A stretch of DNA of 43,100 bases. Origin: Cytophagales bacterium. GTDB lineage: Bacteria; Bacteroidota; Bacteroidia; Cytophagales; Cyclobacteriaceae. Shown here piece by piece: positions 36,429 through 43,100 of the stretch. The stretch lies in contig JAKSDO010000299.1 in the NCBI GenBank assembly GCA_022360055.1, positions 1 to 43,100 on the forward strand, in the 5' to 3' direction. Below the pieces are notes generated by a model that did no database searches, was not told the origin of the DNA, and was given only the letters and a program-made list of their open reading frames with translations. The position numbers were made by a program, and so were the translations under genes. Every line of letters begins with the position of its first letter. Positions within the stretch are counted from its first letter, which is position 1.

Positions 36429-37802
36429 TTATATTTCGATGATGAAGATCTGCTTCGTCTCGTTTCCTTTACCATCACTCATCAGCCGGTTATAGGCTAT
36501 TTTATGACCGTCATGGGACCAGACCAAATCCGTAGGAGGAGCGCTTGCCGGTCTGGTCATCGCCTTAAAATCTGCACTGTTTAGATCCCTGATAACAATG
36601 CAGTTGTTCCAGACATAACAAAATTTCGTTCCGCCCGGGTGCCATCGTACGCCACTTTGTACGTCGGAGCTATGAAATGACTGCTGCACCGAATCGCCCC
36701 CGTTCGGGGAGATCGTAAAAATCTGCCGAATGCCATGTTGATCAAAAGCCTGAAAAGCCATATACTTTCCATCGGATGAGCTCCGCACCACGCCTGTGCA
36801 ACCGGGATGCCTGGTTTCAGCGCTATGGGTAAGCCTGCGTTGAGACGCTCCGTGTGGAGGGGCCGGCATAGAAGTTTTTGTGCCTTCCAGTGGCCCGCAA
36901 TCCCCGGATTGGCTAAGGTCTTCCGGTATGTCGACAATGAAAACCTCATCAACGGCGATTCCTCTTTTGTTCTTAACAGTACCGATAAATCCCCGCGCCC
37001 GCTGCCATGTTCCATCTTCCCTTCGATAGCCGGATGTTCCGACCCAACTGTCTCCTGCAGCGCGGCTGATCTCATCTGTTCCGGGAAGCGGGTTTGGAAC
37101 AACTTTTACCACAAGCGCGCTCGTCCAGCTTCCATTAATATTTTCTCCGGCGGGATCATCATCCACTTTTAAGGGAGGAGTTTCCCTGGAAACACCAATG
37201 GTTCTCAGGTTGTAAATCGTGCCGGTGGAATCTTCCAGATGTTTCATGACCGCATCGTTGTAAGTATAGCCGATCCATCCGCCGTCGCGGCTCCACTCGT
37301 GACGATGTGTGCCGCCCCTCAATGCTCCGGCGGTAAAAGGAAAGGTAATGTCTCTTGAATCCATGAAAACCGGAACTCCGGGAGAAGCATCCTCCACAAT
37401 TACTCCGGACCTGCGCCATTGCTGATAGGGATTGTCTTCGGTAATGTTAAGTAATCCGTGTATGAAAACCACTTTGTTTTCGGTGTGGCTATAACTGACC
37501 GCACCGACACCCGGGCCAAACATTCGATTATTTTCCAATTCATACAATACGATCTTTTCACCCGTATTTATGTGTACCTTTTCAATCCTTGAACAACCGC
37601 CGATGCCGCCGTTTTCAGTTCTGGTGTCGTACACCAGCCATTGATCGTCCGGAGAAAAATTATCATTGTTGTCCAGGTCATGATTGTAGGAGCGATCATC
37701 CGTGATCTGGATCTCATGCGCATATTCCTCGACATGGCACGCAGAGGCAAGGGTTGAAAGGATGACTGCCCAAATAGCGTGCGGTATTTTGCCCATCATC
37801 AT
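36429..37802 (-). CDS. DUF3748 (YidR-like) propeller lipoprotein
   Basis: 457 aa. Lipobox LASAC (C22). The front ITDDRSYNHDLDNNDNFSPDDQWLVYDTRTENGG..IEKVHINTGEKIVLYE matches the start of E. coli YidR-type DUF3748 proteins, followed by VFIHGL and QWRRSGVIVE. TolB-like propeller blades such as SSDGKYMAFQAFDQHG and WSHDGHKIAYNR recur to the end. Biochemical role is unknown in the family. In an operon 25 bp before the GH20/67-like gene. Confidence 0.82.
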   Translation of the reverse strand: MMMGKIPHAIWAVILSTLASACHVEEYAHEIQITDDRSYNHDLDNNDNFSPDDQWLVYDTRTENGGIGGCSRIEKVHINTGEKIVLYELENNRMFGPGVGAVSYSHTENKVVFIHGLLNITEDNPYQQWRRSGVIVEDASPGVPVFMDSRDITFPFTAGALRGGTHRHEWSRDGGWIGYTYNDAVMKHLEDSTGTIYNLRTIGVSRETPPLKVDDDPAGENINGSWTSALVVKVVPNPLPGTDEISRAAGDSWVGTSGYRREDGTWQRARGFIGTVKNKRGIAVDEVFIVDIPEDLSQSGDCGPLEGTKTSMPAPPHGASQRRLTHSAETRHPGCTGVVRSSSDGKYMAFQAFDQHGIRQIFTISPNGGDSVQQSFHSSDVQSGVRWHPGGTKFCYVWNNCIVIRDLNSADFKAMTRPASAPPTDLVWSHDGHKIAYNRLMSDGKGNETKQIFIIEI

Positions 37803-37882
37803 TTTCAGAAAGAAAAATCCCGATTTATAGCAGATAAAGATCCCGCGAATTGGTTTGTTTCAAAACTCATATTGCGAACTAT

Positions 37883-40120
37883 CTAGTTGCCGGCAGGTGC
37901 GCTGATTACGCCGAGATACCTTCCCATCCAGTAGGGGAGGAGCCAGATGTCTCCGGCGCTGTGCTCGGAAACGCCATTGCCGCCCGTGCGGTCCAGGCCG
38001 AACATATTGCCGTTATGCCTGTGAATCGGCCGTTCATCCGGCGGCAGAACTTCCGTGATCGTCTGATTTCGGAAGTTGGGTTCCACAAACTCGATATCCT
38101 TTCTGTGGCTGTTCATAATCACCCAGTCAATGAGGTCGAGCGGATACTCTTTCAACCACCAGGCCGCTTCTTCCAGGTCAAATTCGGGAGTGCCTGTAAG
38201 TGCAGTCATAATATTCCAGGCGCCTTCTTTTTCAGGTCGCTCCGCTTCCCAGTGGTCGATAATTGCTTCTTTGTACATTGCTTTGAGGGTATCGTTGAAA
38301 GCGTAGTTGTACAATCCCCAGTACCCCAGGAAATACATTTCATCGTCGGAGTGATTCCATGAACCCGAAAGCATTTTGCTCCAATCGTCCGCGTCGTCGG
38401 GCGCCGGGCCAATCTCGTGCATAGGACGCATCAGGTTTTCCAGATAGCCGTAATCATTCATCAATTCGAAGGCCTTGTCTTTATACTTTTCTTTTCCGGT
38501 GAAGTGATAGGCCGTCTGCAACATTCCTATGATGTTGGAGGAATTGATCTTCCGGTCTCCGACCATTTTGGGCCTGGCGTTTACATAATCGGGATGCCAG
38601 CGCCCCCAGGTGGTTGGTTTTCCGTCGTAATCTACCAGATACATATCGTTGCGAACTATATGGCTCATGAGCGTATCAATGAGCGTTATCGCCTGATCTT
38701 TCAATTCCGTGTCTGCCATCACATCCGCGATTACTCCGAATGCAAAGATATGTCCGATCGCTTCGTCACTGCTTGTAGTGGCCTTCCAGTCCCATTCCGG
38801 ATCCGGAGAGTTTTGCCATCGTTCGGGGTCCGACAGTCGCTCGATGTATCCGCTTCGCTCATAAGATCTGGACGGAAACCCCGGAACCGGGTTTATGGTG
38901 TACAATCGCTCCATAGCGTCCAGGGATTCCTTGCAGTTTTGCAAAGCTTCCTCGGATTTTGTAACGGCGTACCGGAAGGCCTGGCCTCCGAGGTACATGG
39001 AAGTCCAAAGGCCGTCGTTGTCGGAATCCCGCAGCCGTCCGGAGTTGAAATTACCTTTTTCCATAGCAACCAATCCGGAATTGAATCCATTTCGGATGTG
39101 GCGGCTGCGCACCTGTTTTTCAAAGAACATGGCTTTGTCATGCAGCGTAAGCTCTTCAAAAACTATGTGGCCGACGCCCTGGTCCGTGAGAATAAGGACG
39201 GATCCTTCGTCCCCTTCGGAAATATGAATTACCCGATTGCCGGGCAGCCATCGCTCGCCATTGTAATAATTGAATTTTCCATCGCCCTTTACCATGAAAG
39301 CACCTTTGGCGGTTCCAAACCAAAGGTTTCCATGGATTTCGTCTACAGACGTAATCCCGGTCCACGGGAGCTTCGTATACAATTCTCCGATCTGCTTTCC
39401 GGTTTTATCGACCTCAAAATACCCGTTCGGGGTTCCGAGTATGATCTTTTTGTTCAATGGCTCGAATGCTGTCAGGTTATTTCCGCTAAATACTTTTTGC
39501 AGACGGTTGTTTGCCGGATCAAAAGCGCTTAACGCGCCAGGGGCCAATACCCAGAATATCTTACTTTCCGGGTCATATTTTATGTCGATCGCTTCCTCAC
39601 CGTTCATGGAGCCGGTCCATACGGTTTTGTTTTTGGATAAAAATTCAAGGGATTTACCGTCACTGATCAGAAATTCAAACCCATCGCCGGCATCAAAAAT
39701 ATGCGCGTCTTGGAGTCCGTGCCGGATAAACGGTTTTCCGGCCCAGGCATTGCTGAATACCGCCTTATCGTCCAGGTAGATAAACTGATTTTGCAGGATA
39801 TTTATATCGGATATGTTTTTGTCGGTTAGCGGGCGGTACGTTTTGTCTTGTATAAGCCTGCCCGGATACAGAAACCGGCCATCGTGCGCGCGCAGTATCC
39901 CATCGGATGATATTACCTGGATCACCTTGTTTCTGTCCATAAAAACACCGGTTAATTCCAGGGCATCATCTTGCTTATAATATTTGGTGCTTAATTCCTG
40001 AAAAAACGGGCTGTCCTGATAAGCCGGCTGGCTTTGGGTCAGTTTAGCATCGCCCGATGCGGTACAGCTAAAACAGAAAGCGCCTAAGGCAAAAAGTGAA
40101 ATGAATATGATTTTTTCCAT
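37883..40120 (-). CDS. propeller plus alpha/alpha-toroid protein, paralogue 2 (probable lipoprotein)
   Basis: 745 aa, signal with Cys19 (GAFCFSC). N-terminal propeller blades to about 320 (LWFGTAKGAFMV, VLILTDQGVGHI), then an alpha/alpha-toroid-like domain: DSDNDGLWTSMYLGGQAFRYA, TTSSDEAIGHIFAFGVIAD, LVDYDGKPTTWGRW, and a final SEHSAGDIWLLPYWMGRYLG. These blocks line up one-for-one with the 19253-21379 protein, so the architecture is conserved, not accidental. A conserved acidic triad (DxDG, SSDE, DGKPT) may line an active site. First gene of the operon running to 32099. Confidence 0.75.
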   Translation of the reverse strand: MEKIIFISLFALGAFCFSCTASGDAKLTQSQPAYQDSPFFQELSTKYYKQDDALELTGVFMDRNKVIQVISSDGILRAHDGRFLYPGRLIQDKTYRPLTDKNISDINILQNQFIYLDDKAVFSNAWAGKPFIRHGLQDAHIFDAGDGFEFLISDGKSLEFLSKNKTVWTGSMNGEEAIDIKYDPESKIFWVLAPGALSAFDPANNRLQKVFSGNNLTAFEPLNKKIILGTPNGYFEVDKTGKQIGELYTKLPWTGITSVDEIHGNLWFGTAKGAFMVKGDGKFNYYNGERWLPGNRVIHISEGDEGSVLILTDQGVGHIVFEELTLHDKAMFFEKQVRSRHIRNGFNSGLVAMEKGNFNSGRLRDSDNDGLWTSMYLGGQAFRYAVTKSEEALQNCKESLDAMERLYTINPVPGFPSRSYERSGYIERLSDPERWQNSPDPEWDWKATTSSDEAIGHIFAFGVIADVMADTELKDQAITLIDTLMSHIVRNDMYLVDYDGKPTTWGRWHPDYVNARPKMVGDRKINSSNIIGMLQTAYHFTGKEKYKDKAFELMNDYGYLENLMRPMHEIGPAPDDADDWSKMLSGSWNHSDDEMYFLGYWGLYNYAFNDTLKAMYKEAIIDHWEAERPEKEGAWNIMTALTGTPEFDLEEAAWWLKEYPLDLIDWVIMNSHRKDIEFVEPNFRNQTITEVLPPDERPIHRHNGNMFGLDRTGGNGVSEHSAGDIWLLPYWMGRYLGVISAPAGN

Positions 40121-40163
40121 ATGTGAATTACCTGATAAATGAATTTGTCTTCAATTAACTATA

Positions 40164-40180
40164 ATACTTTCGGGAAGTAT
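40164..40180. promoter_or_regulatory. inverted repeat upstream of the propeller-toroid operon
   Basis: ATACTT (40164-40169) and AAGTAT (40175-40180) with a 5-base spacer, 44 bp before the start codon of the 37883-40120 gene. Possible operator; no matching -7 box was found. Confidence 0.3.
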
Positions 40181-40292
40181 AAAGAGACTATTTGGCATGT
40201 GTGGCATTGAGCGGTGCCCAATGTTTGCTGTCCGGCATGGCCTTCCGGATTCCGGGAGGCGATGGCCGTGTGATGTAGGTGTTCGGTTTAGT

Positions 40293-40514
40293 TCAAAGCT
40301 TGCGCGTCTTCAGGTAGCGGCGCTTAGTATTATACAGGAATTTATTGGCCGTATACCTTAATCTTTCCGAAGAATTTTAGGTCAGGCCGAAGAGATAGTA
40401 GTCATTGCATTTTTTCGAGGGTCTCTCTTTTTCTTCTAGCCCCTTGTAAATTTCTGACGATGGATATTCTTCTGTCTCTATCCCTGGATTATATGGTATT
40501 TTTAAACAGCCCAT
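40293..40514 (-). pseudogene. decayed Rhs-associated tip (MGCLK family)
   Basis: Read on the minus strand from ATG 40514 it gives MGCLKIPYNPGIETEEYPSS... then NDYYLFGLT and an in-frame stop, continuing NSSERLRYTANKFLY. This aligns with the start of the intact Rhs tip at 42924 (MGCLKIPYRQEGI..., DYYPFGLT, NSSERSGYTSNLNLY), with a stop replacing Phe and no core or toxin part left. The rest of 40121-40786 shows no intact gene. Confidence 0.75.
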
Positions 40515-40786
40515 TCCTTATTCGCAAGATAACATTTAAACGCTTGATTTTTACCCACACCTGCCAATGAAGGCGCTTTCTTTTTTTCGTTTTTCTTTTG
40601 GAAAAATTCTTATGAAAAAATAAAAACATCCATCACGATTCAAAGGGAATAGCAAGGCTGGGACCTGGCGCAAGCCCATTCACTTTTAATTGGGATGCTC
40701 CAACCGAACTCATTTGGCCTTTAGCGTTGGCAGTAGGTTCAGGGGCGGCCTTGTGCGGTGGGGCTGTGGGATGGTTGCGCAGCTGG

Positions 40787-41077
40787 TTATTTATGCCATT
40801 GTTCAGGATCTTCACGAGTACTCAATACTGCTAAAACAATTACTTTTTCTTCTTCCACTATAAAATGGATGGCATAAGGAAAATGTTCTACCAAAGCCAA
40901 TCTGGTAGCTTTATACCTGATTTGATAGTGAAGTGGGTTTTGAGTTATTAAACGTAATTTTTCTTCAACTTCATCTAAAAAACGATCCCCTAAATTTCCC
41001 TGTTTTTCCTCGTACCATTTAGCAGATTTCAACATGTCAAACTCGGCTTCCGGCTTAACAATCAGGGTGTACTTCAC
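40787..41077 (-). CDS. type II toxin, RelE/ParE family
   Basis: 96 aa, small alpha/beta toxin. Front MKYTLIVKPEAEFDMLKSAKWYEEKQGNLGDRF and the later FPYAIHFIVEEEKVIVLAVLSTREDP match the ParE/RelE plasmid-stabilisation layout (helix pair, then four-strand sheet with YAI.F and a terminal Arg-containing strand). ParE members poison gyrase and RelE members cut mRNA; the target cannot be told. Its ATG overlaps the antitoxin stop by four bases. Confidence 0.9.
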   Translation of the reverse strand: MKYTLIVKPEAEFDMLKSAKWYEEKQGNLGDRFLDEVEEKLRLITQNPLHYQIRYKATRLALVEHFPYAIHFIVEEEKVIVLAVLSTREDPEQWHK

Positions 41078-41304
41078 AGCTGACTTTTAATACGGGTTTT
41101 TACTTCTTCCCAACTTGACCCGGATAATGGATCAGCTTCATGGGCAGCTATTCTTTCATCTAAAGCCTTCTTATGTGTATCACTTAGTTCATAATCATCT
41201 TCTTTCATATCAGCCTGAACCATTGCATACATCAGATTGATTAAGCGTTCATCTGCTTTGTTAATGTACTCATGAAGTAATTCCCTAATTTGCGGTGTTC
41301 CCAT
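41074..41304 (-). CDS. type II antitoxin (addiction-module component family)
   Basis: About 76 aa from the Met at 41304 (MGTPQIRELLHEYINKADERLINLMYAMV), with a longer start at 41343 adding 13 residues. Short helical protein; the C-terminal SDTHKKALDERIAAHEADPLSGSSWEEVK is the toxin-binding segment common to the small antitoxins paired with ParE-type toxins. Antitoxin precedes toxin with an ATGA overlap, the normal order. Confidence 0.85.
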   Translation of the reverse strand: MGTPQIRELLHEYINKADERLINLMYAMVQADMKEDDYELSDTHKKALDERIAAHEADPLSGSSWEEVKTRIKSQL

Positions 41305-41369
41305 AATTGTATCTTTTCTAGTCTGTAAAGATAACGTTTTCATTCTATTTTCAGTTTAGTATTTTGTTT

Positions 41370-41459
41370 TCAATCCGATGGATGATATTGATTAATTTCT
41401 TCTTTCAGCCCTTCCAGATCGTTCTGTAAATCGCTTTCTGTTGTGCTGATGTAGCTCCC
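41370..41459 (-). pseudogene. C-terminal remnant of an unknown protein
   Basis: Minus-strand frame ending ESDLQNDLEGLKEEINQYHPSD then stop; looks like a coiled-coil protein tail. It runs into a run of seven C/G and then into palindromic sequence, with no start. No family is assigned. Confidence 0.25.
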
Positions 41460-41465
41460 CCCCTG

Positions 41466-41552
41466 AAGCGGAAGTTACTTCCGCGACTTTTGCGTCGTTT
41501 CCAGACAGGAAACCTCTTCTGGCTTTGATGCGGAACTAAGTTCCATTTCGGA
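41466..41552. repeat. cluster of three short palindromes
   Basis: In 90 bp: GCGGAAGT-t-ACTTCCGC (41468-41484), GTTTCC-agaca-GGAAAC (41497-41513) and GGAACT-a-AGTTCC (41532-41544). Likely a small mobile or recombination-related repeat, or debris of an insertion element; no transposase is present. Confidence 0.5.
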
Positions 41553-41698
41553 GGGAGTTGCAAGATCAGAACATCCTCAAAGATCCAAGTATGCTCAAAC
41601 GACTCAATGATATTATCTCTTTCCCTTCAGAAGATCGTGAGCATATCCTTTACACTCTCGATGCACTGATCAAAAATGTAAAGCTCAAAAGCCTGTAA
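41540..41698 (+). pseudogene. C-terminal remnant of an XRE-type (HTH) regulator
   Basis: 52 codons after an in-frame stop: ...LQDQNILKDPSMLKRLNDII..FPSEDREHILYTLDALIKNVKLKSL. The pattern with EDREHILYTLDALIK resembles the tail of Bacteroidota helix-turn-helix regulators. The HTH domain itself is missing; the fragment abuts the palindrome cluster. Confidence 0.5.
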
Positions 41699-41733
41699 TT
41701 CAAGAAGCCCGGCAAGCCCAGGCTTCTTGAATT
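41697..41733. terminator. bidirectional terminator hairpin
   Basis: AATTCAAGAAGCC (41697-41709) and GGCTTCTTGAATT (41721-41733): 13 perfect base pairs and an 11-base loop between the regulator remnant and the convergent LRR gene. Confidence 0.7.
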
Positions 41734-41744
41734 AATAAATAAAT

Positions 41745-42239
41745 TTAATCGAGATAAGAAACAATTCTTGTGTTCGGCATTCTCTCTTTAAAATATCTCA
41801 ATTCGTCCTCAGTAAAATCATTAGCCATTATCACAAACATTTTTAGATTACTCATATCTCCAAATCTTGCAGGAATATGCTTATACCTACATCCTAGTAT
41901 TGATATTACTTCCAAATTTGTCATACCAAAAAGACAAGAAGGTATTTTAACGGATTCATTTTTATTAAGTAATAGGGCTTTTAGTGATTTTAGTTCACAA
42001 ATTTCAGGCGGTACCGAATCCAATCCCATTTCACTTAGATTTAGATAAACTAAATTTTCCAATTCATACAATCTTCTAGATATTTGTTCGGGTCTACCTG
42101 ATAAATCCAATGCTTGAATATCATGATTATCATTCCTTAACTCTGTATAAACTTTGTATTCTTTGCCTTCATACGAGTATGTCTCCCGGGAGCAATTAGA
42201 GAAAAACAATAACGCAATAATTGCACATATAATTTTCAT
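41745..42239 (-). CDS. leucine-rich-repeat lipoprotein, possible Rhs-tip immunity protein
   Basis: 164 aa. Signal ends SNC (C16). LRR units are visible: LDLSGRPEQISRRLYELENL, VYLNLSEMGLDSVPPEICEL, SLKALLLNKN..., LEVISILGC, LKMFVIMANDF. Starts four bases after the Rhs-tip stop on the same strand, the usual slot for an immunity gene. As a lipoprotein it would sit in the envelope. No demonstrated link; a free-standing LRR protein is possible. Confidence 0.75.
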   Translation of the reverse strand: MKIICAIIALLFFSNCSRETYSYEGKEYKVYTELRNDNHDIQALDLSGRPEQISRRLYELENLVYLNLSEMGLDSVPPEICELKSLKALLLNKNESVKIPSCLFGMTNLEVISILGCRYKHIPARFGDMSNLKMFVIMANDFTEDELRYFKERMPNTRIVSYLD

Positions 42240-42243
42240 AGCA

Positions 42244-42924
42244 CTATTTGATTAGCTTTTTGAGAAGCACCGGGATTTTACTATTTGTTCTTGTATTCTT
42301 ATAACGACCTGTTTGCTCAGATTGCCATTTAAGTAGGTTTTCATAAAAACCTTTCGAGCTTTTATTTCTGAAAGCATTTCTTCCATATGCTCGAGCTGTC
42401 TTATCATTTCCAAAATCAGTGATTTCCCTACCAGATTCTTGCTCTATCTGACCAACAATCGCTTTTGCTGTTTTTCCACTTCTTTTAATTTCCCTAAAAG
42501 CTTTCCTAAATTGTCTTCTTTCGTTTCTATGTTCTCGGCCTTTTAATTGTGACCAGTCTAATTCCATCCCTGTTGGATCGGTAATTATCAGAGGATTGTT
42601 CGCCACCCAACTATATGGACTAAATGGGTAATATTTTTCTCCAAGCGGATCTTGTTGGAAAGTCCTTAATAGTGCTGGATCATACATCCTAGCATGAAAA
42701 TCATATGTATTCAATCCTAAATCCTGTTGCCATTCCTTGCCCTGGTATAAATTTAGATTACTCGTATATCCGCTTCTTTCTGATGAGTTAAACGTCAAGC
42801 CAAAGGGATAGTAATCTATGCGTTTTTTCCGGGCACCCTCTTTTTCATCTAGCCCCTCGCAAATTTTTAACGTCGGATATTCTTCTATCCCTTCCTGTCG
42901 ATATGGTATTTTTAAACAGCCCAT
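42244..42924 (-). CDS. short Rhs-repeat-associated core protein with C-terminal toxin-like domain
   Basis: 226 aa. MGCLKIPY start, then the Rhs core DYYPFGLTFNS...GKEWQQDLGLNTYDFHARMYDPALLRTFQQDPLGEKY..PYSWVANNPLIITDPTG, then a Lys/Arg-rich C-terminal domain of about 115 aa (FRKAFREIKRSGKTAKAIVGQ, NAFRNKSSKGFYENLLKW). The junction after DPTG is where polymorphic toxins begin. No secretion signal and no full-length Rhs filament: it is an orphan tip. A stop codon lies directly upstream of its ATG. Toxin activity is an inference. Confidence 0.82.
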   Translation of the reverse strand: MGCLKIPYRQEGIEEYPTLKICEGLDEKEGARKKRIDYYPFGLTFNSSERSGYTSNLNLYQGKEWQQDLGLNTYDFHARMYDPALLRTFQQDPLGEKYYPFSPYSWVANNPLIITDPTGMELDWSQLKGREHRNERRQFRKAFREIKRSGKTAKAIVGQIEQESGREITDFGNDKTARAYGRNAFRNKSSKGFYENLLKWQSEQTGRYKNTRTNSKIPVLLKKLIK

Positions 42925-42998
42925 TGCTTACCTGCGATGGGTGTGCGACGGGTTTGTGTGCTGGCCGAGGGATTAGGGGCGGCCTGGCGCGGTTGGAT

Positions 42999-43100
42999 TT
43001 ATTTATCTCCATAATGTGACCAGACACTCAACACGTACACTATCACTATTTCTTCTTTGATGGAGTAAACCAAACGATGTTGTCTATTGATTCTTCTGGA
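42999..43100 (-). CDS. C-terminal end of a Txe/YoeB-like toxin (partial, runs off the window)
   Basis: The minus strand from the window edge gives SRRINRQHRLVYSIKEEIV...VLSVWSHYGDK then stop. S-R-R-I...HRLVY and a His-Tyr near the C-terminus are typical of YoeB/Txe endoribonuclease toxins, which cut mRNA at the ribosome. The front part and its antitoxin lie beyond 43100. The stop is followed by the Rhs tip gene after about 75 bp. Confidence 0.8.
   Translation of the reverse strand, partial: SRRINRQHRLVYSIKEEIVIVYVLSVWSHYGDK

Noticed and set aside
38417-39532. 371-codon open frame opposite the propeller-toroid gene
   Set aside because: It is antisense to a well-supported protein and has no recognisable motif or start context; a shadow.
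1-43100. CRISPR array, prophage, insertion sequence with transposase, tRNA or rRNA genes
   Set aside because: None seen; repeats found are too few and too widely spaced for CRISPR and no transposase or integrase frame is present.

Overview
The window looks like chromosomal DNA of a member of the Bacteroidota, most likely the Cytophagales or a related marine or soil lineage. This rests on protein content (DnaX, M3 peptidase and serine hydrolase types, GH92, short Rhs tips starting MGCLK), a tmRNA tag ending ENYAMAA, weak Shine-Dalgarno sequences and a -7 box of the TAnnTTTG type. It is an inference from sequence, not a database match.

Layout. 1-2.9 kb is housekeeping: a GIY-YIG nuclease, tmRNA (ssrA, minus strand) and dnaX, whose tau extension lies in the -1 frame behind a run of ten A. 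2.9-6.6 kb holds a secreted serine hydrolase with a decayed GH3-like front half, convergent with an NAD-dependent epimerase. 6.8-11.1 kb is a plus-strand run: Tat-exported Gfo/Idh/MocA oxidoreductase, two xylose-isomerase-like TIM barrels, a stub of RsgA, and a GDPD-like phosphodiesterase. 11.3-14.1 kb is a coupled pair (penicillin acylase and a small membrane protein). 14.3-40.1 kb is a broad carbohydrate region: GH-like lipoprotein, SASA esterase, two BNR proteins, DUF1080, HpcH/HpaI aldolase, DUF1349, DapA-type lyase, sodium symporter, GH92, M3 peptidase, GH20/GH67-like protein, a YidR-like protein and two large propeller plus alpha/alpha-toroid paralogues. 40.1-43.1 kb is a small accessory island: ParE-type toxin-antitoxin, decayed Rhs tip, intact Rhs tip with a leucine-rich-repeat lipoprotein, regulator remnants and the end of a YoeB/Txe-like toxin.

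How the genes fit. The middle of the window looks like a glycan or glycoconjugate utilisation region without SusC/SusD, using lipoprotein and periplasmic hydrolases, an esterase, a sodium symporter, oxidoreductase/isomerase chemistry and two different keto-acid aldolase/lyase types. The combination of Gfo/Idh/MocA, TIM-barrel isomerases and DUF1080 resembles the 3-keto-glycoside route known in Bacteroides; the substrate is not evident. Two minus-strand operons (17.4-22.2 kb and 32.1-40.1 kb) share a plan: a propeller-toroid protein upstream and a BNR propeller protein last.

Most notable signals: (1) the dnaX A10 slippage site with the tau domain out of frame; (2) a roughly 90-bp dispersed repeat in three same-orientation copies (8106, 23143, 26314), two ending exactly at a start codon; (3) the paired propeller-toroid operons; (4) stubs of RsgA and of a Tat-exported protein; (5) the Rhs tip with LRR lipoprotein, beside a decayed second tip.
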